From assembly GCA_050289805.1 (NCBI GenBank), contig JBNKGL010000015.1, positions 36,968-100,967 of the forward strand: 64,000 nt of DNA, written 5' to 3'. The translations under genes were made by a program, and so were the position numbers. The notes under the pieces were generated by a model that worked only from the letters and a program-made list of their open reading frames with translations, did no database searches and was not told where the DNA came from. Below, in pieces: positions 1 to 7,742 of the stretch. The DNA is from JAUILA01 sp050289805 (GTDB taxonomy: Bacteria; Bacteroidota; Bacteroidia; Cytophagales; Cyclobacteriaceae). Every line of letters begins with the position of its first letter. Positions within the stretch are counted from its first letter, which is position 1.

Positions 1-1900
1 TCCGTCTTCTTTTATCAATTAGCTTTACGCTTAGCTCGGCCAGGTTTTCAGTACTAACTTCAACCCGTCCGCTGCTCGTGATTCCAACGGTCGTAAAAAT
101 CCCCGTAATTTCAGGGACTTCTGCCAGGTGCCCTTCCACAAGGCGCGAAATCTTATCTGTTTTATCCAGTGATGTTCCTGAAGGCAATTCCAGTTCAAGA
201 AGAAATTCACCCCGGTCTCCGCCCTTGATGAATTCAATCCCGATAAACCCTCCGAATATCAGATAAATTGATCCCGTTAAAAGGACGGTCGCAAGCGAAA
301 GTGTAACAATTCGGTGGTCCATTGCCTTCTGGAGTAATCGTGACATAAATCGGCTGAAGGCATTGATCATACCCTCGAAGCCAATTACAAGTCTGCCCAA
401 TACTGAACCGGGCCGGATAACTTCAAGCTTTCCAAATCGTGAAACCAGCAACGGTGCCAGTGTAAATGATACCAGCAGGCTCATAAGTGTTGAAATGAGA
501 ATCACTACAGAAAACTGCCGGAGCAGATCGGCCACTAATCCCGAAGAAAATATGATGGGCAGAAACACAACCACGTCGATCAACGTAATGGACACAGCAG
601 TAAAACCAATCTCCATCCGTCCCTCGTATGCCGCCTCCACGCGATTCTTCCCCATTTCAAAATGACGGTAGATATTCTCAAGGACCACAATGCTGTCATC
701 AACAAGTATACCGATCGCCAGCGATAGTCCCAGCAACGAAAGTAGGTTCAGCGAATAGCCAAGCACAAACATGAAAATGAAGGTTGTGAGAATCGATGTT
801 GGGATAGACAATAAGACAATCAGGGAATTTCTGAAACTGTGTAGAAAAAGAAGCATTACGAGCGATACCAGAAAAATGGCAAAACCGAGATCCTTCATCA
901 CAGCATTGGCCGCTTCAAGTGTAAATTCTGAAGTATCCTGTGAAATTGTAAAAGCAAGCTGCTGCTCCCGGTATTCATCTGTAAGACGCTGAACTTCGGC
1001 GCTGACCCGTTTGCTCATTTCAACCGCGTTGGCCCCTCCTCTTTTTTTAATATCCAATCCGAGTGAACTTTTGCCATTCACCCTGCTGATAACTCGTTGG
1101 TCGCGGATACTTTCAAAAATGTCGGCTACATCCTTTAATGGAATATTCACACGTGTCCTGGGATGAACAATCGGTGTATTCCGAATCTCATCGACTGATC
1201 CAAACTGCCCCGAAAATTTCAGGGTTCGTACCGATCCGCGGGTAGAAAGCGTTCCAATCGGAACATCAGTATTCGCCACCCGGATCGCCTGTATTACCTG
1301 CAATATGGTGAGACCGTAGGCATTAAGCTTATCATTATCCACATCCACACGTACTTCCTTTTCCCTTCCCCCGAGCAGCCGAACCTCCGCTACACCTTCC
1401 AGCCTGGAGAGGGCAGGAACGATCTGATCCCTGGCCAGCCGTGAAAAATCAACAGGGGTCATTGTGGAAGACATGCCAACTCTCATTACCGGCAGGTCAT
1501 CAAAGTCGAATCTTGAAATAGAAGGGGTACGAGCATCATCGGGGAGCTCGCCTGCGATCGCGGCGATTTTACGTTGCACATCCTGTACGGTAAGATCCAC
1601 ATCAGTCCCTGGAACTAATTCAAGACGTACCAGTGAAAAATTATCCCTGGAGGTAGACACCATCACATCAACATTTTCAACCGATGACAGGGCATCCTCA
1701 ATGGGTTTACTGATATTATCCTCAATAGATTCGGGACCGGCTCCTGGGTACACAGTTGCCACCGTAATCACTTCAGGGGTAAACCGCGGCACGAGTTCAT
1801 AATTCAAGCGTGAATAGGTATAAATCCCCAGGAGTGTAATCAGGATATAGAAAACTATGATCGCGATCGGGCGCTCTATGGAAAGTCTGGTAATATCCAT
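1..1900 (-). CDS. RND efflux pump inner-membrane subunit (partial, C-terminus outside window)
   Basis: Proton-driven RND (AcrB/MexB-like) transporter that works with the adaptor and TolC-type channel encoded just upstream. 633 codons are visible from ATG at 1900; the C-terminal third lies beyond the window edge. Seen: the typical N-terminus MDITRLSIERPIAI with TM1 (about residues 9-29), porter domain, then the TM4 motif GILVDDSIVVLENI near residue 400, which carries the Asp-Asp proton-relay pair (AcrB D407/D408), TM7 near 530-552 and a GGDRGEF stretch after it. The start codon overlaps the adaptor stop by one base (TAATG), so translation is coupled. The substrate (drug, lipid or metal) cannot be told; with no CzcA-type metal motif visible, a hydrophobe/drug pump of the HAE1 or archaeal-Bacteroidota type is more likely. 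Confidence 0.93.
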   Translation of the reverse strand, partial: MDITRLSIERPIAIIVFYILITLLGIYTYSRLNYELVPRFTPEVITVATVYPGAGPESIEDNISKPIEDALSSVENVDVMVSTSRDNFSLVRLELVPGTDVDLTVQDVQRKIAAIAGELPDDARTPSISRFDFDDLPVMRVGMSSTMTPVDFSRLARDQIVPALSRLEGVAEVRLLGGREKEVRVDVDNDKLNAYGLTILQVIQAIRVANTDVPIGTLSTRGSVRTLKFSGQFGSVDEIRNTPIVHPRTRVNIPLKDVADIFESIRDQRVISRVNGKSSLGLDIKKRGGANAVEMSKRVSAEVQRLTDEYREQQLAFTISQDTSEFTLEAANAVMKDLGFAIFLVSLVMLLFLHSFRNSLIVLLSIPTSILTTFIFMFVLGYSLNLLSLLGLSLAIGILVDDSIVVLENIYRHFEMGKNRVEAAYEGRMEIGFTAVSITLIDVVVFLPIIFSSGLVADLLRQFSVVILISTLMSLLVSFTLAPLLVSRFGKLEVIRPGSVLGRLVIGFEGMINAFSRFMSRLLQKAMDHRIVTLSLATVLLTGSIYLIFGGFIGIEFIKGGDRGEFLLELELPSGTSLDKTDKISRLVEGHLAEVPEITGIFTTVGITSSGRVEVSTENLAELSVKLIDKRRR

Positions 1901-2952
1901 TACTCCTGAACTGCTATTTTCTGGCCCGGATCAACAATGGACTGCCCTTCGATAATCACCTTCTCGCCCATCGAAAGCCCTTCGGTTATCTCAATCCAGC
2001 CATCATTGCTGGAGCCGGGCTTTACTATTCTCTTTTCAGCAAGATCCTCGTTCGCGATAAAGACGTAGTAATCTTTTTCTCCATAACCCAGTAAGGAAGC
2101 CTGGGGTATAAAAACTTGTCCATCATCTGGTGCGGCACTTACAATTGCATTGGCAAGCATGCCTGGCTGAAGGTCCATATTTATTTCTTTCAGAACTATG
2201 TCCACTTCAAAAAGATTAGCATAATCGGGTTTCACACTTTGAAAGGCCACTGTTCCCTGGATAACATTCGGTTCTCCCTCAACCCGAACCTCAATCTTAT
2301 CTGATGCTGATATCTTTTGCAATTCCTGCTGTGACAGTTTTAATCTTAGCAGGATGTTATCGGTATTCACAATTTCGCATACAGGAACCCCCGGACCGAG
2401 CATACCTCCCTTTTTGACGAAAAGCTGATTGATGATACCCGGGATAGGACTTCTTACACGATTATCAGCGAGTTGTTGCTGAGCTGCCAGGTATTTTGCT
2501 TCTGCCGCTTTAAGGTTCAGTTCCAGTGTTTCAAGCTGCTGCCCTGTAATCGCATCATTTTCCGCCATTATTTTAAACCTCTCCCGATCTTTCAGCAGTT
2601 TTTCATATGCCGTTTTCGTAACCTGCACCTGTTCACGCTGAAGGGCATCCTCAACCTGGGCAATTACATCGCCCTGATTAACCTTATCTCCTTTATTCAC
2701 AAATACACTGGTGACGCGTCCCTGAGCTGATGAAGTGACCATCAATTCACTTTCGGCCACAAGCTGTCCCGAATATTGATTGCTGAAAGATGAAACATGG
2801 GGCGCCACGGTATAGACACGTACAGGGACTTCCTCAACCTTTTTCAGGGAAAGGTTCGTCTGTGCCTCCAGCTCTTCCTTATTCGACTTGAGCTGATAAA
2901 CCACGAAGGCTACGACCAATACGGCGATTATTATAGGTAGAATTCGCTTCAT
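1900..2952 (-). CDS. RND efflux periplasmic adaptor (membrane-fusion protein)
   Basis: 350 residues. Links the RND pump to the outer-membrane channel across the periplasm. An uncleaved N-terminal membrane anchor (about residues 4-20) is followed by a barrel-sandwich (lipoyl-like) half near 60-100, a coiled-coil hairpin near 105-165 rich in Glu, Lys and Ala, the second barrel-sandwich half (RSPIPGIINQLFVKKGG), and a beta-barrel/membrane-proximal region. Length and order fit the HlyD/AcrA family. Its start overlaps the TolC-type stop by 4 bp (ATGA) and its stop overlaps the pump start by 1 bp, so the three form one operon. Confidence 0.94.
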   Translation of the reverse strand: MKRILPIIIAVLVVAFVVYQLKSNKEELEAQTNLSLKKVEEVPVRVYTVAPHVSSFSNQYSGQLVAESELMVTSSAQGRVTSVFVNKGDKVNQGDVIAQVEDALQREQVQVTKTAYEKLLKDRERFKIMAENDAITGQQLETLELNLKAAEAKYLAAQQQLADNRVRSPIPGIINQLFVKKGGMLGPGVPVCEIVNTDNILLRLKLSQQELQKISASDKIEVRVEGEPNVIQGTVAFQSVKPDYANLFEVDIVLKEINMDLQPGMLANAIVSAAPDDGQVFIPQASLLGYGEKDYYVFIANEDLAEKRIVKPGSSNDGWIEITEGLSMGEKVIIEGQSIVDPGQKIAVQE

Positions 2953-4277
2953 TTCACCTTGTTAAAAGATTCTAAATTACCATAGGTCCGATACAACTCA
3001 AGAATTGCGAGAAAATAATCCATTTTTCGCTGTGACATCTCCATTTGTGAACTCCGAAGTTTTTCCTCTGCCTCAAGTGTTTCTCTCAATGTCGAAAATT
3101 CCTGTTCATACCTGATCGTTTCCTGATGAAATTGTTTTTCATATACGGCGACACGTCGCTCCGACAGATCCAAACGTTCCCTTGCCAGTTGAAGGTCACG
3201 ACGTGCCGTGGCTCGTTCCATCCGAACTTTTTCTTCCAGCAACTCGTGTTGTACGGAAAGTATCTCCTGGTTGATCCTGTTCTCCTGAATTTTTGATTTC
3301 CGGTTATTGGGATTCAATAAGGGAATACTCAGCTGTAAGCCAATCATGTGCTGGTTAAACCAGGTGGATCCTGAAGAAAACAAATCACCCATACCTTCCT
3401 GCTGAAGCCATTCGAAAGCCATAAAAAAATCAAGTGAAGGATAGGAGTCAGCCGTTTCCTGTAAGATCTTTTCTTCATTCATTCTCATTTGCAATTGCAA
3501 AAGGTCCATTTCACTGCTGGAAGCTGAGTCACTTACCTGTGCGAGTGTAGGCGCAGGCTCGGACTGATTTACCACGAAGGATATCTGCGCCTCGGGATGT
3601 ATCCCGCAAAGAAATTTCATATAATCTACCAATTGACGCTGCCTGTTCTCAATTTCCTGCTGACTGATCTGCAATTCTTCCTTATGCAACAGCAACTCTT
3701 CGAGCGTAATGGGAAGAACCGCCTGATTCTCAATCGCAGTTTGTGTTACCCCTTCAAGTTTATCAAGGCGTCGCATGTTGAAATCAAGCAGGCCCACACT
3801 ATTTCCAACCATTTCGATTTGGTAGAATGTCTTGATCACCTCATAGCGAATTTCATCTTCACTCATCTTCCGGCGTTTGTCGGAAAGTTCATCCAGGTAA
3901 TTCGTGAGTTTTCTTCCGTTCAGCATTCTTACATTAAATAAATGCTGGTTCAGCGTAATTCCACTGTAGAAATTCTGGGTGGCTCCCAATTGAACGGGGC
4001 CATTTAACTCGGGATTGATATTTTGAGGAAATACATAAACAGGCTTATCATCCAGGTACTGGAAATACCTGGCATATGCGTTAATTTCAGGAACAAAATA
4101 CCGCTTGCCGGTTGAAAGTTGCTGGCGCTGGAACTCCATTTCCAGCCCTTTAAGCTCCAGCTGCCGGTTGTCTGAAAGCGCTAATTCAAGACAATCATCC
4201 AGTGACAATTGCTGCTCGGCCTGGGCAACTGTTTCAAGTGCACAAAACAATAAGAAAATTACCAACGCCTGTTTCAT
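2949..4277 (-). CDS. TolC-family outer-membrane efflux protein
   Basis: 442 residues with a signal peptide (MKQALVIFLLFCALETVAQA). Forms the trimeric outer-membrane and periplasmic tunnel of the tripartite pump. The OEP family shows as long amphipathic helices in two pseudo-repeats, an early region QLSLDDCLELALSDNRQLE (a hallmark first helix) and a C-terminal half with ARRDLQLARERLDLSERRV. The order channel-adaptor-pump is common in Bacteroidota RND operons. The gene starts 12 bp after the SDR gene, so co-transcription with it is likely. Confidence 0.93.
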   Translation of the reverse strand: MKQALVIFLLFCALETVAQAEQQLSLDDCLELALSDNRQLELKGLEMEFQRQQLSTGKRYFVPEINAYARYFQYLDDKPVYVFPQNINPELNGPVQLGATQNFYSGITLNQHLFNVRMLNGRKLTNYLDELSDKRRKMSEDEIRYEVIKTFYQIEMVGNSVGLLDFNMRRLDKLEGVTQTAIENQAVLPITLEELLLHKEELQISQQEIENRQRQLVDYMKFLCGIHPEAQISFVVNQSEPAPTLAQVSDSASSSEMDLLQLQMRMNEEKILQETADSYPSLDFFMAFEWLQQEGMGDLFSSGSTWFNQHMIGLQLSIPLLNPNNRKSKIQENRINQEILSVQHELLEEKVRMERATARRDLQLARERLDLSERRVAVYEKQFHQETIRYEQEFSTLRETLEAEEKLRSSQMEMSQRKMDYFLAILELYRTYGNLESFNKVK

Positions 4278-4289
4278 AGTGCAAAATCG

Positions 4290-5096
4290 TCAAATGACAG
4301 AACTGATATCACATCCTGACAATGCTGTGCTCTTTTCAATCAATTTACCAAATTCTTCCGTTGTATAGTGTAAATCTTTTGCCTTTCCCCGCCGAATGAT
4401 AGCACCTCCTGGAAACTTTTTCCCGTCCAGAATCGCTATCGCATCACGGGCTGCTGCCGCAGGACTGCGCATCGCCCATTTCGCCATGCCATACAACATC
4501 CGAAACCATTTTGCTCTGCTCCGGTCGATGCCCGACCTGAATGTGCCCGGGTCAATGATATTTACCTCTGTTCCGGGAACGGATGAATACAACCAGCCTC
4601 CAAGCATCTGGAGACAGGCCTTACTAATTCCATAAGCCCGGAGAGGTTTGTAGGATTCGAGGGACATGATATCGTTAAAGTCAATCGAATACCATTGTGC
4701 CGCTTGTGAACCGGTGATCATTACCCGCGGTACCGTCCTTACTGAAAATAATTGATATAGCAGGATGTAGTGTGCCAGGTAATTGGTCATAAAGGTTTCT
4801 TCTATCCCCTCAGGAGTTTTAGTCAGTTCTTCCTTTCCAAGTATACCCGCATTGCAAAACACAAGGTCTATACGATCATAATCCTGCACCATCCTTGTTC
4901 CGGCTGCTTTCACTTCGCTGGCATTTGCAAAATCAGCCACATAATAACGGGCGTGATCTGAATTTTTGGTGAGCTGTTCAAGAAGATGTTCGTTACGGCC
5001 CAGCAGGATGAGGTGATCATCCTGCCTGAGAAGTGTCTCCGTTATGTATTTGCCCAGACCGGAGGTCGCGCCGGTGATAACTATATTTCGTGCCAT
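4290..5096 (-). CDS. SDR-family NAD(P)-dependent oxidoreductase
   Basis: 268 residues; cytosolic short-chain dehydrogenase/reductase. Nucleotide-binding motif TGATSGLG at residues 8-15, NAG at 82-84, active-site Ser near 130, and catalytic Tyr155 and Lys159 in YGISK. The R34 after the second strand (LLGRN) suggests NADP(H). Start overlaps the DUF1295 stop (TAATG at 5094-5098). The C-terminal 50 residues resemble no specific subfamily that I recognise. Pairing with a DUF1295 steroid-reductase-like membrane protein suggests lipid or isoprenoid reduction; that is inference from neighbours only. Confidence 0.9.
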   Translation of the reverse strand: MARNIVITGATSGLGKYITETLLRQDDHLILLGRNEHLLEQLTKNSDHARYYVADFANASEVKAAGTRMVQDYDRIDLVFCNAGILGKEELTKTPEGIEETFMTNYLAHYILLYQLFSVRTVPRVMITGSQAAQWYSIDFNDIMSLESYKPLRAYGISKACLQMLGGWLYSSVPGTEVNIIDPGTFRSGIDRSRAKWFRMLYGMAKWAMRSPAAAARDAIAILDGKKFPGGAIIRRGKAKDLHYTTEEFGKLIEKSTALSGCDISSVI

Positions 5097-5977
5097 TACT
5101 TTCCCGGGGGCAGTGGAACAAGCGCAGACACCCGTTTACGGTAGGCCTCATAGCCTTCTTTCCTCATTTCCCTTTTCTCCATCATCGGGATGCTGATAAA
5201 CACAAACAGTATAATCATCATAACTGCCCCTGTGATCAACCAGTACATACCTGAAAGGAAAATCGGGAGACTAAAAAGAAATATCGAGACCCAAAATGAA
5301 ATTTCACCAAAATAATTCGGATGGCGTGACCAACCCCACAGACCGGTGTCCATGATCTTTGAGGAACCCTCGGCCCTGGAAAGCCGAAATTTCCGAAGCT
5401 GATTATCCGCAACCGTTTCAATAATGATGGCGCCTATGCCGACAACTGTGGCAAGTACATCGATTATCCCCAATGACGAAGGGTCCTGAAAAATGTAATA
5501 GAGGGGAATGCATCCGGCAAAAACGAGAACGGTTGGAAAAAGGTGAATGCCAAGAAAGCTTACAAGCCAGTAAAATACGCCTGTATCTTCTGATAATTTA
5601 GTATACCTCCAGTCTTCATGAACCATCCCCGGCCAGCTTCGTGCCCAGTTCCAGGTGAGTCGGATTCCCCATGCATTCACAATACAAAGGACAATTACAT
5701 TTCTAATGAGATCACCTTCCGCTCCAAATTGAAAAAACCACCAGAATGCGATAAACATTGGATAAACACTCCAGTAGGGATCATACATGCTGGAATTCCG
5801 CAGAATTAATGAAAACAGAAAGATGACCACCGTGGCTGCGAAATCAGCCACCGCCATATTTACAATTGGATTTTCAATTCCTGATCTTACCAAAATGATC
5901 GCTGAAACAGCAAATGAAATGATATAGGCAAGAATTACTATTGAAAAGCTTTGAGCTTTGTTTAATTTGGCTGGCAT
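5096..5977 (-). CDS. DUF1295 / steroid 5-alpha-reductase-like membrane protein
   Basis: 293 residues from ATG at 5977 (MPAKLNK); an in-frame ATG at 6040 would extend the protein by 21 polar residues and overlap the divergent sulfotransferase, so I reject it. About seven hydrophobic segments. The C-terminal region has the family signature GLWGWSRHPNYFGEISFW, followed by a last helix and YEAYRKRVSALVPLPPGK. The family (DUF1295, related to 3-oxo-5-alpha-steroid 4-dehydrogenase and isoprenylcysteine methyltransferases) is thought to act on hydrophobic lipids with NADPH; the true substrate is unknown. It is the first gene of the run leading to the efflux pump. Confidence 0.88.
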   Translation of the reverse strand: MPAKLNKAQSFSIVILAYIISFAVSAIILVRSGIENPIVNMAVADFAATVVIFLFSLILRNSSMYDPYWSVYPMFIAFWWFFQFGAEGDLIRNVIVLCIVNAWGIRLTWNWARSWPGMVHEDWRYTKLSEDTGVFYWLVSFLGIHLFPTVLVFAGCIPLYYIFQDPSSLGIIDVLATVVGIGAIIIETVADNQLRKFRLSRAEGSSKIMDTGLWGWSRHPNYFGEISFWVSIFLFSLPIFLSGMYWLITGAVMMIILFVFISIPMMEKREMRKEGYEAYRKRVSALVPLPPGK

Positions 5978-5990
5978 AGATTTGAATAAA

Positions 5991-7097
5991 ATGTCAAATA
6001 AAAGGTTTAAACTTCCTCCCCTTTCTCCGCTAATAGGCACTGACCTTTTAAACTATCTCCGTATTTCACGAAAAAAAAGGATTGAAAGAAGATTCTGGCT
6101 TAAATATATACTTACAATCCTAATTATTTTAATCTTCACACCACTCCGATGGTATGAAAGATGGTATCTGCGGAAAAAAAATACCTACAGGCATGACAAA
6201 CCTGTATTCATCCTGGGACATTGGCGCAGCGGTACTACGTTACTTCATAACCTCCTTTGTCAGTCGCCCAATGCAGCCTTCGTGACCACATACCAGACCG
6301 TATTCACACAATATCTTGGATCGGCGAAAATCCTGAAACCTTTCATGGGGATCCTCATGCCCGATAAGCGCCCCAGTGATAATGTAAAGCTTAATGTTAA
6401 TTATCCACAGGAAGAAGAATTCGCACTAAGTAATCTTTCGACTGCTTCCTATTATCATTTCTTCTATTTCCCGGAAAATGTAGACGAATATTTCAATCGC
6501 TATGTTCGTTTTTCAAACGGCGCCGATCAGTGGAAAAAAGCATATAAAGATCTCCTGCAGCGTGCCGGATATAAAATGCGTGAAAAACCATACCTGGTTA
6601 TAAAAAACCCGGTAAACACCGCGCGGTTGGGTGTGCTTGGTGAGCTATACCCTCACGGGCGATTCATTCATATTTATCGGAATCCTTATGTAGTATTCCT
6701 GTCGACGAAGAAATTCTTCCTTGAATTAATGCCTACCCTTTGGTTTCATGAGGTGAGCGAAGGTACCATTGAAGAGATGATCCTGGACACCTACATACGA
6801 ATGATGGAATTATTTGACCAGGATATCGAATTGAACGAAAACGTGGTACATGTGAAGTTTGAAGAGTTTGAAAAAACACCCCTGGATTCACTGAAAAGAA
6901 TTTATCACGACCTGGAAATGGAGTCCTTTGAATCAGACAGGCCCTTCTTTGAGTCCTATCTGAAAAGCCAGAAAGGATACAGAAAAAATAAATATTCCAT
7001 CTCCCGAAGAGAATATGATCTTGTCACCGACAGGTGGCAGGTCTACCTCGAGAGATGGAATTATGAATTACCTTCCAATATGGAGATCGTTGACTAG
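5991..7097 (+). CDS. Sulfotransferase family protein
   Basis: 368 residues from ATG at 5991. TTG at 5958 is in frame but would overlap the divergent gene's start. PAPS-dependent sulfotransferase: the 5'-phosphosulfate loop ILGHWRSGTTLL lies at about residues 74-85, and the 3'-phosphate motif FIHIYRNPYVVFLST near 230. Residues 37-53 are hydrophobic, so the enzyme may be membrane-attached. Closest to the 'sulfotransferase family (PF13469)' group found in many Bacteroidota. The acceptor (lipid, glycan or small molecule) is unknown. A TAGATTTG box at 5977-5984 sits only 7 bp before the ATG, so the transcript may be nearly leaderless. The stop shares CTAG with the convergent lipoprotein gene. Confidence 0.9.
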   Translation: MSNKRFKLPPLSPLIGTDLLNYLRISRKKRIERRFWLKYILTILIILIFTPLRWYERWYLRKKNTYRHDKPVFILGHWRSGTTLLHNLLCQSPNAAFVTTYQTVFTQYLGSAKILKPFMGILMPDKRPSDNVKLNVNYPQEEEFALSNLSTASYYHFFYFPENVDEYFNRYVRFSNGADQWKKAYKDLLQRAGYKMREKPYLVIKNPVNTARLGVLGELYPHGRFIHIYRNPYVVFLSTKKFFLELMPTLWFHEVSEGTIEEMILDTYIRMMELFDQDIELNENVVHVKFEEFEKTPLDSLKRIYHDLEMESFESDRPFFESYLKSQKGYRKNKYSISRREYDLVTDRWQVYLERWNYELPSNMEIVD

Positions 7098-7627
7098 AGC
7101 GTCGTACGATTGAAAACGATATCGATACTTACGGTTTTGATGATAAACGATCCATCCGGATAAATTTCCACTAATGGATAGTTGGTAACCACACCGGAAA
7201 CACCGGTTTCGGTAACGACAAGCTGATCCAAAATTAACGGGAATGCATTACCCTGAATGATAAGATTCAGCGTTAACCTATTCCTGTTTTCCGTAATACT
7301 CCAAGTACCGAAGCGCTCTGCAGGAGTTGTTTCGTTTTTGCAGGCGTAATAGATTTCAAAGTTATCCCGCAGATCAATTACCGTATTCGGACCACTGTCG
7401 CATGGAGATGCCACATACAGTTGTTCTGCAACAAGAGTAGTAATGTTGTCATCGGCCTTAAGCTCCATATCATAATATGTTACATCCTCATTGAGAATTA
7501 CGGTATTTAAGGTGTAAACACCTATGAGTGGGTCAACTTCAGGATCACTGTCATCATCCCCACAGGCGGAAACCAAAAAAAGTGATGCTACCGCCATCAT
7601 GCTTAAAAGTCTGAAAAATGTCTTCAT
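7094..7627 (-). CDS. Lipocalin-like hypothetical lipoprotein
   Basis: 177 residues. Lipoprotein signal with lipobox LVSAC (Cys22), followed by GDDDSD, an Asp-rich tether of the kind Bacteroidota use for export to the cell surface. The mature part begins PLIGVYTLNTVIL and runs as alternating short beta strands ending in FGTWSITENRNRLTLNL, the pattern of lipocalin-like 'DUF4923/lipocalin_4' lipoproteins. Function unknown. Monocistronic; its stop overlaps the sulfotransferase stop. Confidence 0.75.
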   Translation of the reverse strand: MKTFFRLLSMMAVASLFLVSACGDDDSDPEVDPLIGVYTLNTVILNEDVTYYDMELKADDNITTLVAEQLYVASPCDSGPNTVIDLRDNFEIYYACKNETTPAERFGTWSITENRNRLTLNLIIQGNAFPLILDQLVVTETGVSGVVTNYPLVEIYPDGSFIIKTVSIDIVFNRTTL

Positions 7628-7742
7628 GTTTTTTTGTTAGTTAATTAGCGGCAATATAACAGTTTTATTTTTTTCATTCCGATTTTTATAAATTCGCCAT
7701 GAATTTCTTCTAATGAACTTAAGAAATTACTATTTTCCACTT

